A stretch of DNA of 7,438 bases from Paracoccaceae bacterium (GTDB taxonomy: Bacteria; Pseudomonadota; Alphaproteobacteria; Rhodobacterales; Rhodobacteraceae). The DNA is taken from contig JALSHK010000504.1 in the NCBI GenBank assembly GCA_026982275.1, forward strand, positions 1 through 7,438, given 5' to 3'. The position numbers were made by a program, and so were the translations under genes. Under the pieces are notes generated by a model, which saw only the letters and a program-made list of their open reading frames with translations, was not told where the DNA came from and did not search any database. Positions 1-6,620 of this stretch are shown here, in pieces (the stretch's first letter is position 1; every line of letters begins with the position of its first letter).

Positions 1-1069
1 TTCGGCCTATAAGGCGGAAAAAAAGGTCGATGATCTGCTTTACGTCATGTTCACCTCCGGTTCCACCGGGCAGCCAAAGGGGGTGCCTGTCAGCACCGCC
101 TCGGCAAATTGCTACGCCCGCGCCATGATTGAAGCCTGCGGCATCGGACCTCGTGAACGCTGGCTGCAGCCGGTGGATCTGCATTTTGATGTTTCGATGA
201 TGACGGTGCTGTCAGCATGGCTTACCGGCGGCCATATCATAGCAATTCCATCCAAACAAAGCCCGTTTGGCCCGCGTTTCGTCAAAAAATTCGCGCCCGT
301 GGAAAACTGGACTTCGGTGCCCTCTGTGATCGCCCGCGCCAGCGCGCTGGGGATGCTGGGGGCTGGCAGCATGCCGGGCTTGAAGCGCAGTTTTTTCTGT
401 GGCGAGGCCCTACCTTCCGATATGGCAGCGCAATGGCAGGCGGCAGCCCCCGATGCCACTATTTATAATCTCTATGGCCCAACCGAGGCGACGATCGCCC
501 TCACATGGCACCGCTTTAACAGCGCGAAGGACAGCCAGCGGGCGATCACCCCCATCGGGATTGCCCTTCGCGGCTCCAAGGCCCGACTGGCCGAAGATGG
601 CGAGATCGAGCTCGGCGGCCCGCAGGTGTTTCATGGCTATCTTGGCAACCCTAAACCGATCAAAACTTATTTGGAGACTGATGCAGACGGCACGCGCTGG
701 TATAAAACCGGCGATATCGGAGAGATGGATGCCGACGGAACCTTGCATTTCAAGGGTAGAAAAGACTGGCAAGTCAAATTACGGGGCTACCGCGTGGAAA
801 TCGAAGAGGTGGAAGCCGTGATTCGCAAGCGTGCCGAAAGTGCGCTGGTGGCCGTGGTGCCTGCGGGGGCGGTTTCCGGCAATAGCTACGAGCGGCTCTG
901 TGCATTTATTGGCACAGAGGTTGATGCAGCGCTCCTGAAAGCTGCGTTGCATGAGGCTTTGCCGGATTACATGGTGCCGTCGGATTTTGTAGCGTTGGCG
1001 GATTTTCCGCGCAACGCCAATGGAAAAATTGACCGTAACGCCCTTGTGGCCTTGGCCGAGGCGCTATAA
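1..1069 (+). CDS. DltA-like amino-acid adenylating enzyme (AMP-binding ligase), 5'-truncated by window edge
   Basis: C-terminal two thirds of an ANL-superfamily adenylation enzyme; the reading frame is open from base 2, so the true start lies outside the window and the ATG at 47 is internal. Core motifs in order (residues counted from that Met): A3 P-loop FTSGSTGQPKG at 2-12, the A4-region FDVS at 47-50 whose Asp normally contacts the substrate amino group, FFCGE at 116-120, A5 NLYGPTEATI at 141-150, A7 YKTGD at 219-223, A8 GRKDWQVKLRGYRVE at 237-251, and A10 NANGKIDR at 323-330 with the catalytic Lys. All catalytic residues visible here are intact. FD-S, F-CGE and YGPTEAT resemble DltA (D-alanine:carrier ligase) and NRPS A domains more than fatty-acyl ligases. 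The family activates an amino acid with ATP and loads it onto a carrier thiol; a free carrier gene lies 522 bp downstream. No condensation or carrier domain is fused at the C-terminus. The substrate cannot be named from sequence. Confidence 0.92.
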   Translation, partial: SAYKAEKKVDDLLYVMFTSGSTGQPKGVPVSTASANCYARAMIEACGIGPRERWLQPVDLHFDVSMMTVLSAWLTGGHIIAIPSKQSPFGPRFVKKFAPVENWTSVPSVIARASALGMLGAGSMPGLKRSFFCGEALPSDMAAQWQAAAPDATIYNLYGPTEATIALTWHRFNSAKDSQRAITPIGIALRGSKARLAEDGEIELGGPQVFHGYLGNPKPIKTYLETDADGTRWYKTGDIGEMDADGTLHFKGRKDWQVKLRGYRVEIEEVEAVIRKRAESALVAVVPAGAVSGNSYERLCAFIGTEVDAALLKAALHEALPDYMVPSDFVALADFPRNANGKIDRNALVALAEAL

Positions 1070-1071
1070 TC

Positions 1072-1587
1072 ATGAGCCAGCTCAATATCGAAATCTCATT
1101 GGCAGAGGCAACCGACCTTATCCGGTTACAGCCGCTGTTTGAAGAAATGTATGCCCATTTCTTCGCGGCCAACGGGGTCACCGAATTGTCGCCAAACGGA
1201 TTCAAACACTGGCAATCCGGTTATGAGCGCGCGCGCAACGTCAGCCGGACGGTCTATATCTGTTATGACAACAATACGCCGGTTGGCTTTATAGAGGGGC
1301 AAATCCGGATCGGCAGCCCTGTTATCGGGCAAGGCAAGCTCGGACATACTGCGCATCTTTATGTCAATCCGGACTACCGCAGAAACGGATTGGCCAAAAA
1401 ACTGTATCAGACGCAGCAAACGTGGTTTATCAGCAAGAAGATTTCATATGAAACCCTTGATGTCGTATGTGGTAATAATATAGGCTTGGCTTTCTGGTCT
1501 GCCATCGGTTTTAAATCCTCTTTTATCAATATGCTGAAACCGGTCGACCTAAATAGCCGCGCAGGCGCACACAAAAAGGAAGAATAA
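1072..1587 (+). CDS. GNAT-family acyltransferase
   Basis: 171-aa single-domain GNAT protein, the normal family length. Motif A is seen at about residues 92-113: a hydrophobic beta-4 strand (HLYVNP) followed by the acyl-CoA pyrophosphate loop in YRRNGLAKKLY, which fits the (R/Q)xxGx(G/A) consensus. Motif B follows at about 129-147 with LDVVCGNNIGLAFWSAIGFK, the usual N-xx-A-xx-FW-xx-GF pattern. The ATG lies 2 bp after the ligase stop; GAGG at 1058-1061, 10 nt upstream, can serve as ribosome binding site. GNAT enzymes move an acyl group from CoA, or sometimes from a carrier protein, to an amine. Sitting between an adenylating ligase and a carrier gene, it is inferred to transfer the carrier-bound (amino)acyl group to an amino sugar or similar acceptor. 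Ordinary acetyl-CoA use is the main alternative. The Lys/Glu-rich tail ends four bases before the carrier start. Confidence 0.88.
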   Translation: MSQLNIEISLAEATDLIRLQPLFEEMYAHFFAANGVTELSPNGFKHWQSGYERARNVSRTVYICYDNNTPVGFIEGQIRIGSPVIGQGKLGHTAHLYVNPDYRRNGLAKKLYQTQQTWFISKKISYETLDVVCGNNIGLAFWSAIGFKSSFINMLKPVDLNSRAGAHKKEE

Positions 1588-1591
1588 CCCT

Positions 1592-1834
1592 TTGTCAGCT
1601 ACGATTTCCGAAACCGTCCTCAGCCATATCGCGACCTATTTCTCCGTATCCGCTGATCAAGTCACCCCCGCCACCGTCGCCAGTGACATTGAAGGCTGGG
1701 ATTCCATGGCCAATGCCGAGATCATTCTCGGGCTGGAAGACGCGCTTGCATGCGAACTCGACCCTGATGACCTGTTCGAGCTGGAAAATGTCGGTCGCCT
1801 GATCGAAGTTTTTGAAAAACGCTCGGTCGGCTGA
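1592..1834 (+). CDS. Free-standing acyl/peptidyl carrier protein (DltC-like)
   Basis: 80-aa acidic protein, the typical size of a discrete phosphopantetheine carrier. The attachment site is Ser38 in GWDSMANAEII (residues 35-45), matching the DSx(x)xxEL-type helix II signature; the DSM form resembles DltC. The later acidic helix (DPDDLFELENVGRLIEV) is the usual recognition helix. The start is TTG; GGA/AGGAAG lies at about 1577-1582 upstream, and no ATG exists before the DSM motif in this frame. It would be converted to the holo form by a phosphopantetheinyl transferase that is not in the window, then loaded by the upstream ligase. It is tightly coupled to the GNAT gene (4-bp gap) and followed by the methyltransferase gene. 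Family assignment is firm; the loaded acyl group is unknown. Confidence 0.93.
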   Translation: MSATISETVLSHIATYFSVSADQVTPATVASDIEGWDSMANAEIILGLEDALACELDPDDLFELENVGRLIEVFEKRSVG

Positions 1835-1852
1835 TTTTGGCGAACTTGCACC

Positions 1853-1860
1853 AAAAGGAG
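1853..1860 (+). promoter_or_regulatory. Shine-Dalgarno site of the FkbM methyltransferase gene
   Basis: AAAAGGAG ends 9 nt before the ATG at 1870 and fixes that start. A TTG at 1837 in the same frame would add 11 residues, but they carry no family features and would run through this ribosome binding site. Confidence 0.8.
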
Positions 1861-1869
1861 CACAGCACC

Positions 1870-2604
1870 ATGGACAGAAATCTGATATTTGATCTCGGGT
1901 TCCACAACGGTTCGGATGCCCGGTTTTATCTTGGCAAGGGGTTTCGGGTTATTGCTCTGGAAGCCAATCCGGACCTGGCGGAGAAGGGCGCGCAAGACTT
2001 CCAAAAAGAGGTGGCATCGGGTCAGTTGACTATCGTAAACCGGGCTATATCGGCGCAAGCCGGCGCGGGGCCGGTGGCGTTTTTTGTCAATGACGAAAAA
2101 GACGACTGGAGCAGCACCCGCAAGGACTGGGCCGAAAAGGGCGGCCATGCCGCGCGCCAAATTATGGTGGAGTCCATCACTCTGGACGGGATGACAGAAG
2201 AATTCGGTCATCCCTACTATGTAAAATGTGATATCGAGGGCGAAGACCGAACATTTATCGATCAGGTCGCCCAAGCAGGTAGAAAACCCAGGTTTCTCTC
2301 GGTGGAAGGTGGCGGGCCTTATTATTTGCGCAGGCTGACGGATGCCGGATATACCAAATTTCAGATCGTCAACCAGATCCTGCACTTCACCAAAAGATGC
2401 CCCGAACCGTCTCGTGAGGGAAAGTATTTCCAGACCCGGTTTACCAATGTGATGAGCGGGCTGTTTGGCGAAGAACTACCGCAGGACCGTTGGTGGTCGG
2501 CCGAGAAAACCAACGACGTGCTCGAAAAGTTCAAGCAGCTCAGAGCGATTGACCGTGAAATGGCGCCGGGCTGGGTTGATCTCCATGCCATGCGGGAAGA
2601 TTAG
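1870..2604 (+). CDS. FkbM-family SAM-dependent methyltransferase
   Basis: 244-aa methyltransferase with the FkbM layout. SAM motif I lies at the N-terminus (IFDLGFHNGSDARFYL, about residues 6-21), followed by the acidic end of beta-2 in VIALEANPDL. The middle motif is YVKCDIEGEDRTFI, the FkbM hallmark (VKIDVEG-like) with Asp and Glu positioned near the SAM and metal site. FkbM enzymes O-methylate hydroxyls on sugars, polyketides or other small molecules and are common in polysaccharide and glycolipid loci. The gene follows the carrier gene by 35 bp with its own strong ribosome binding site, so it is probably the last gene of the same transcript. Its TAG stop overlaps the TAA stop of the convergent gene. 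The substrate is unknown; methylation of the glycan or of its acyl decoration is an inference. Confidence 0.87.
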   Translation: MDRNLIFDLGFHNGSDARFYLGKGFRVIALEANPDLAEKGAQDFQKEVASGQLTIVNRAISAQAGAGPVAFFVNDEKDDWSSTRKDWAEKGGHAARQIMVESITLDGMTEEFGHPYYVKCDIEGEDRTFIDQVAQAGRKPRFLSVEGGGPYYLRRLTDAGYTKFQIVNQILHFTKRCPEPSREGKYFQTRFTNVMSGLFGEELPQDRWWSAEKTNDVLEKFKQLRAIDREMAPGWVDLHAMRED

Positions 2605-4034
2605 GGCAGCTTCTGCCTCGCAGCGAGCTTTGTTGCGACAGCCAGGAAAACCCCCGCATTGCGTTGTTCAGGAAAGTGGCCGGCCACAAGCTCGGCATAG
2701 GTTAGCAACTCTTGCAGGCGGCCCTCTTCTTTCAGAAAATCATGGACGCTGATGCGCACCTCTCGCGCTCCCATCAAAAAATCTGCGAGCAGGCTACGGG
2801 CGTTCTCTATATCTTGCGGCGCAGCCCTGCCAAGCTGCTTAGCCCAGAGTTGAAGCAATACCGGGTCATCCTGGCGCCCGGCCACCGGTTTTGCGATCAG
2901 CGGCACCAACTCCGCCCCGCGTTCCGGCAATAAATTCACCATATGCAGCGTGCGAAACTTATACCACGCCTTCCAGTTCAGGGCGTCATCCAGTATAATA
3001 TGATAGGCCAGTCTGGCGCGGATGGCCGGCGGGGTTTGCAGGTCGCAGGCTGCTGCCAAAGACAGCGGCGGCAGGAGTTGCCATGGATCAATTAACCCGC
3101 CGGGGGCCGGATCGGCGATCTGCGCCGCCAGCGCGGCGGGGCTTTCCGAGCGAAGCTTTAGCGGCTCGCCAGCGCAAACCAGCCTGCGGGATTTTTCCAG
3201 CACCTCGGACAGGATCTCTCCGCCTACCGATATGTTGTGCGCATACTGTTGCGCCATTTTACAGCGCTCTTGCGGGGTATACTCCCCGAATTCAGCAAAA
3301 TCAGAAAGCGTGCACATGCTTGGCACTACATTCAACCCCCGGGTGCGAATATAGGTGGTCAGCTCCTCGTGAATGCCCTGCCAATCTGTCAGCCGTTCAG
3401 CGCGGGCATGGGGGAACAGGTCGGCCATCACATCATCAACATCGGAACTGCCAGCCCAGTATTTATCATGCACGGACTCTCCGCGCCGCATTTGGGCCAA
3501 AATACCCCCGGGTTCCAGAACCGGTGCGGCCAGCTTTGCGAAATCTACAAGCATATCGGGCCGAACGCGAATTACCCGATCATATCTAAAGCCGTGTTTG
3601 GCCTCATAGGCCCGCTTCAACTGATTGCAACGATGAATTTTATAGAGCATCCGCAAGCTGTTCTTTTCTGCGGGCAGATCCAGCTCGGGGCGGTCCGGCT
3701 CGATTTCCACGACGGCGCCGGGGAAAATATCCTGTAATTCTTCTGCGGTCACAGGTGCTCTCTCCGGCAAAACATCCTGCCAGCCAGGGTAGTGCGTCTC
3801 GATTTTGTAAAACAGCTCTCGGGGCAGGAAGATCGAAAGATCGCCACCGAACATGCGCCGAACGGCAATATGGCGCGGGCCGCTCTCGATGGTTTTACCG
3901 CCGCGATCCGCCCAGACACTGATGAACACATCGGCCGCGATTTTTTGCGCCTGCGCCGCGATTTCCTTCAGCTTTTCGCCGGAGGTCCGCACCTGCCCCG
4001 AAATGCAAACAGCTATGCGTTGTTGCTGTTTCAT
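2601..4034 (-). CDS. Putative glycosyltransferase-like protein, CISGQVR/RPDM family, paralogue 1
   Basis: 477-aa protein with no signal peptide or obvious membrane segment. The N-terminal domain starts with a beta-strand motif IAVCISGQVRT (residues 7-17), then DVFISVW (35-41), NSLRMLYKIHRCNQLKRAYE (125-144), YDRVIRVRPDML (151-162), KYWAGSSDVDDVMADLF (191-207) and GIHEEL (220-225). This pattern (SGQ-R at the start, an NSLRML/N-LK-YE helix, then YD-V-R-RPD) is one I associate with poorly characterised glycosyltransferase-like proteins of bacterial and viral polysaccharide loci; the RPD could play the role of a DxD-like site, but that is inference. The ATG at 4034 follows a purine-rich AAGGGGGAGAG. 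It lies 30 bp after the paralogous gene and is almost certainly co-transcribed with it. The C-terminal half (about 290-477) is helical and Leu/Ala-rich, loosely repeat-like, with no motif I can name. Confidence 0.62.
   Translation of the reverse strand: MKQQQRIAVCISGQVRTSGEKLKEIAAQAQKIAADVFISVWADRGGKTIESGPRHIAVRRMFGGDLSIFLPRELFYKIETHYPGWQDVLPERAPVTAEELQDIFPGAVVEIEPDRPELDLPAEKNSLRMLYKIHRCNQLKRAYEAKHGFRYDRVIRVRPDMLVDFAKLAAPVLEPGGILAQMRRGESVHDKYWAGSSDVDDVMADLFPHARAERLTDWQGIHEELTTYIRTRGLNVVPSMCTLSDFAEFGEYTPQERCKMAQQYAHNISVGGEILSEVLEKSRRLVCAGEPLKLRSESPAALAAQIADPAPGGLIDPWQLLPPLSLAAACDLQTPPAIRARLAYHIILDDALNWKAWYKFRTLHMVNLLPERGAELVPLIAKPVAGRQDDPVLLQLWAKQLGRAAPQDIENARSLLADFLMGAREVRISVHDFLKEEGRLQELLTYAELVAGHFPEQRNAGVFLAVATKLAARQKLP
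2605..2627 (+). terminator. Two small adjacent inverted repeats, possible weak terminator
   Basis: Directly after the FkbM stop, GGCAG-CTT-CTGCC (2605-2617) is a perfect 5-bp stem with a 3-nt loop. It shares its last base with CTCGC-A-GCGAG (2617-2627), which is followed by CTTTGTT. The two hairpins cannot form fully together, and the T-run is interrupted. The sequence is also the coding 3' end of the opposing gene, so this is a weak candidate only. Confidence 0.28.
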
Positions 4035-4064
4035 CTCTCCCCCTTCCGGTTCGTTGGTGGTTTT

Positions 4065-5744
4065 CTATCCATTCGATTTTTTCATTTTGGCACCAGCGGC
4101 TTCCCGGGCCTTGTTGATGCGCGCGCGATTGCCTCCGGGCAGAGCCAGCGCCTGCTCATAAGCTGCGATGGCGGCCTCGGGTTGCTTTGCGCGCAACAGC
4201 AGGTTGCCCTTTAACTCCAGCAGCCGCGCATGCGTGGCCCCGTTGGCCTCGGCTTCGTCAAATACGGACAGGGCGAGCGTGTCATCACCCAGGGCGCGGG
4301 CGGAGCCGGCCAGAAGGTCATAGGCCTTCCAGTTCTCCGGCATATGGTCAGCCCAGGCGCGCGCCAGATCAAACGCCTGCTGGTGATGCCCGGCTCCGGA
4401 CAGCGCCCGGTGCAGCGCAATTAAAAACCCGGAGCTGGATAGAAGCCTGTGCCGGATCTGCTCGCCTATCGCCTTTTTATCCGCTTTTATTCGATTATCC
4501 CATAGCGCATCAAATCGGGAGGCCAATGCCTCTGGCAACGTGCCCTGCGGCGCGGACAAGGCCTCTAACCCGTAAACGACCAGTTCCTGCAAGGCCAGTG
4601 GATCTGTATCAAAAACCTCTGGCAATTCGGCTATTCGGACTTCGATATGCCTCTCTGCTTTTTGAAAACTGTAATACAGCAGTACCCGGAACAGCAGGGC
4701 TAAACGGTCTTTTGGGGATAGGGTTTGGTCTTGAATGCAGATATTTGACAGGTAGAGCAGCGCTTGCTGATAGGCGTTGCGGTTTTCCTGCTTGGTGCTT
4801 TCCAGCAAGGCGAGGGTGTCATCTGGCAGGCAGGGCCGGGGTACTGGCAACTGCCCGTGGCGCACCACCGCCGACACCAGCGTGCAAAAGGCTGCCCCAC
4901 CCGCTTGCGCCTGCTCCATCCGGTTTTCGGCAATGGCCTCCAGCAGGTTTTTCCCTACGGTTTTTGTGCGTTCGTCATATTCGCCATCCGGGTGGTCCGT
5001 GGCAGGTTTGATGATCCGAATGACCGAGGGTATCAAGCCAGCGGCCTTGGCTGCCTCTGCAAGTTCGCGGTGGATCCCCCGCCACGCCGTCGGGTCAACG
5101 GTTTTGCAGCGCTGATAAAGCGCACAGATAGCATCGTCATTCTCCGAGTTGGTGGCCCAGATTGTATCATTCAGGTGGTCGGCACGGTTGCCCGCATGCC
5201 CCTGCACAAAAATAACATTGTCATCCAGCATTAGCTGCGCCAGCCCCTGCCCGTCAAACAGCATATCCGGGCGCAGACGCAACACTTTATCGTAGCGTCG
5301 CCCGCGCGCTTGTTCCGCCGCGCGCTTCATTGCGTTTGCCCGCCAGATCCGGTGCAGCATGCGCAGGCTGTTGCTATCCACTGCTGCGAAATCAAAGGCG
5401 GGACTGTCGGCTTCCACCTCGATTTTGGCTTCGGGAAAGATTTTGGCAAGATGCTTCGAGCTGACGGGAGGAAATGTCGGAAAAAACGAGTTGAAATCCG
5501 GGAAAACCTCCTTCATGCGCCCTAGCCAGCTTTCGGGGATCTGCCGAGCGACCTGGGGTTCGACAATGCGGCGTATGTTTTTGGGCCCCACAGCGCCTTC
5601 AAATGTCTTTTGGCCAACCTGGCTCCAGACGCTGATAAATACATCCGCGCCGCTTCGCGTTGCTTCAGCCGCTATTCGCTGCAGCAATGAAACCGGAGAT
5701 CTCACTTGCCCCGATATGCAAATGGCGGTGTTGACAGGTTCCAT
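4065..5744 (-). CDS. Putative glycosyltransferase-like protein with C-terminal TPR region, paralogue 2
   Basis: 559-aa paralogue of the downstream gene. The shared domain aligns almost residue for residue: TAICISGQVRS (6-16), DVFISVW (34-40), IRRI near 57-60, DSNSLRMLHRIWRANAMKRA (123-142), YDKVLRLRPDML (151-162), a D/E-rich segment near 193-207, and WRGIHRELAEA near 221-231. A helical middle region follows, and then at about 472-536 two TPR-like helical hairpins (AYDLLAGSARALGDDTLALSVFDEA and LLELKGNLLLRAKQPEAAIAAYEQAL), typical of protein-protein contacts. The tail is basic. I chose the ATG at 5744 because GAGGA sits 5 nt upstream; a TTG nine codons further out has no comparable site. It is the first gene of the - strand pair. 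Glycosyl transfer is inferred from the family pattern and context, not from a proven catalytic motif. Confidence 0.63.
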   Translation of the reverse strand: MEPVNTAICISGQVRSPVSLLQRIAAEATRSGADVFISVWSQVGQKTFEGAVGPKNIRRIVEPQVARQIPESWLGRMKEVFPDFNSFFPTFPPVSSKHLAKIFPEAKIEVEADSPAFDFAAVDSNSLRMLHRIWRANAMKRAAEQARGRRYDKVLRLRPDMLFDGQGLAQLMLDDNVIFVQGHAGNRADHLNDTIWATNSENDDAICALYQRCKTVDPTAWRGIHRELAEAAKAAGLIPSVIRIIKPATDHPDGEYDERTKTVGKNLLEAIAENRMEQAQAGGAAFCTLVSAVVRHGQLPVPRPCLPDDTLALLESTKQENRNAYQQALLYLSNICIQDQTLSPKDRLALLFRVLLYYSFQKAERHIEVRIAELPEVFDTDPLALQELVVYGLEALSAPQGTLPEALASRFDALWDNRIKADKKAIGEQIRHRLLSSSGFLIALHRALSGAGHHQQAFDLARAWADHMPENWKAYDLLAGSARALGDDTLALSVFDEAEANGATHARLLELKGNLLLRAKQPEAAIAAYEQALALPGGNRARINKAREAAGAKMKKSNG

Positions 5745-5749
5745 AATAT

Positions 5750-5754
5750 TCCTC
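5750..5754 (-). promoter_or_regulatory. Shine-Dalgarno site of the 559-aa gene
   Basis: Read on the - strand this is GAGGA, 5 nt before the ATG at 5744. It supports that start over the in-frame TTG at 5771. Confidence 0.75.
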
Positions 5755-5867
5755 GGAGGCAGTCTGATCAAAACCGAAACAGGAGAAGGCTCTGGTCATG
5801 ACCCATCAATTAAACTATATTTATCCCACCGGGAAAATCCTCGTGGTCCCGCATATAAAATCAATTG

Positions 5868-5896
5868 CCGCTTTTGCGCAAGCCCGCTTTTGCGCA
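5868..5896. repeat. Perfect 13-bp direct repeat with embedded palindrome
   Basis: CCGCTTTTGCGCA occurs at 5868-5880 and again at 5884-5896, separated by AGC, giving a 16-bp period. The first copy plus the next base contains the perfect 8-bp palindrome TTGCGCAA (5874-5881); the second copy reads TTGCGCAC at the same place. The 16-bp period is not a multiple of three, which argues against a coding repeat. The position in a divergent intergenic region suggests a tandem protein-binding site (inference). Confidence 0.7.
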
Positions 5897-5934
5897 CGGC
5901 ACAGGCCCGATGCCTCGCCGTGCCACTATATTTT

Positions 5935-5939
5935 GAAGG
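5935..5939 (+). promoter_or_regulatory. Shine-Dalgarno site of the sulfotransferase gene
   Basis: GAAGG lies 5 nt before the ATG at 5945. A competing GAAGG at 5785-5789 lies 8 nt before the in-frame ATG at 5798, so this site alone does not settle the start. The lack of family features in the extra 49 residues favours 5945. Confidence 0.6.
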
Positions 5940-5944
5940 TAAAA

Positions 5945-6595
5945 ATGCAGAAAATCCATCAACACCCGAAAGCGAAATACAGCTGGAACTTCCCCCGGTT
6001 AGACCTCACCTATTTTGAAATCCCCAAAACCGGCTCTTCCAGTGTTAAAACGGTGTTGTTCCGGACCAATTATCGCCTCGATCCGGAAGATACGCTCAAC
6101 ATCGGTGGTGGCAAGCTCGCCCTACGCTTTCCCGAATCCCGCCTCACACATTTTGGCCCCGAGGATTGCCTCGGCCGTATTCTGGTCATCTACCGAGACC
6201 CTATCGCCCGGGTCAAATCCGCTTATCGAAGTATCTTCCTCGGTCGTCAGCAAATGGATGCGCCGCTTTCGGCCTACTTTGAGAAATACCTTCCAGCCTA
6301 TCTTGGCAGTCCCGAAAGCGACGGATTGCTTAACCACCACAAACCCATGAGCTGGTTCTTTCCGCAAGACTTGCTGAACGACCCGCGGGTAACGTTTGTC
6401 GAGACATCTGATCTAAATACTTTGCCTGAAATTTTAGATTTGGAAATTGCAGCATGCAATAATGACGCCTCTATGCCGCATTTGTTGAATGTAAACAAAT
6501 CTCTGGGTGTTATTGATATGACCAATGCCGAGATACGGGCCGCCATGGGTACTGACTTTGACGATGATTTTAAACTGTTTGAATCGTTGTCATAG
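5945..6595 (+). CDS. PAPS-dependent sulfotransferase
   Basis: 216-aa cytoplasmic sulfotransferase domain. The 5'-phosphosulfate-binding loop is PKTGSSS (residues 27-33, after the strand LTYFEI), and the 3'-phosphate-binding motif is VIYRDPIARVKSAY (81-94) with Arg84 and Ser92 at the expected PAPS-contacting positions. The family transfers sulfate from PAPS to hydroxyls or amines, commonly of carbohydrates; the PKTGSSS form is of the carbohydrate (Sulfotransfer_2-like) type. The C-terminal D-FDDDFKLFESL is typical of this family's end. No transmembrane anchor is seen. It is transcribed divergently from the glycosyltransferase-like pair and stands alone; no PAPS synthesis genes are in the window. 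An upstream in-frame ATG at 5798 would add 49 residues (rich in His, Cys, Arg) that do not look like the family. The last ~200 bases appear more AT-rich than the start. The acceptor is inferred to be the glycan made by this locus. Confidence 0.85.
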   Translation: MQKIHQHPKAKYSWNFPRLDLTYFEIPKTGSSSVKTVLFRTNYRLDPEDTLNIGGGKLALRFPESRLTHFGPEDCLGRILVIYRDPIARVKSAYRSIFLGRQQMDAPLSAYFEKYLPAYLGSPESDGLLNHHKPMSWFFPQDLLNDPRVTFVETSDLNTLPEILDLEIAACNNDASMPHLLNVNKSLGVIDMTNAEIRAAMGTDFDDDFKLFESLS

Positions 6596-6620
6596 GAGTT
6601 ATAGCTGAAAGTTGGTGATG

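Larger units (their letters stand above)
5745..5944. promoter_or_regulatory. Divergent control region between the - strand pair and the sulfotransferase
   Basis: This stretch of 200 bases lies between the preferred starts of two divergent genes and should hold both promoters. It contains two AT-rich islands: about 5807-5822, and 5853-5866 with TATAAA at 5854-5859 as a possible -10 for the + strand gene. It also contains a tandem 13-bp repeat at 5868-5896. No well-spaced TTGACA partner is visible for either direction, so promoter positions are not assigned. If the sulfotransferase instead began at 5798, the gap would shrink to 53 bp and the repeats would be coding. Confidence 0.5.

Noticed and set aside
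1837..1869. TTG start for the FkbM gene giving an 11-residue extension
   Set aside because: The extension overlaps the strong AAAAGGAG ribosome binding site of the ATG at 1870.
1657..2385. Long open frame on the - strand (242 codons)
   Set aside because: It lies opposite the carrier and FkbM genes, which have intact family motifs; its translation shows no recognisable domain.
3083..3737. Overlapping + strand open frames within the 477-aa gene
   Set aside because: They are antisense frames; their translations are rich in Pro, Arg, Cys and His without motifs, while the - strand protein has a clear paralogue.
4187..5011. 274-codon + strand open frame
   Set aside because: It is a shadow of the 559-aa - strand gene, with low-complexity Arg/Pro/Ala composition and no supporting ribosome binding site.
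5731..5754. TTGACA at 5731-5736 as a -35 box on the + strand
   Set aside because: It is within the 5' coding end of the - strand gene and has no -10 hexamer at 16-18 bp spacing.
5359..6018. 219-codon + strand open frame across the divergent promoter region
   Set aside because: It spans the antisense of the 559-aa gene, the intergenic region and an alternative frame of the sulfotransferase; no family features.
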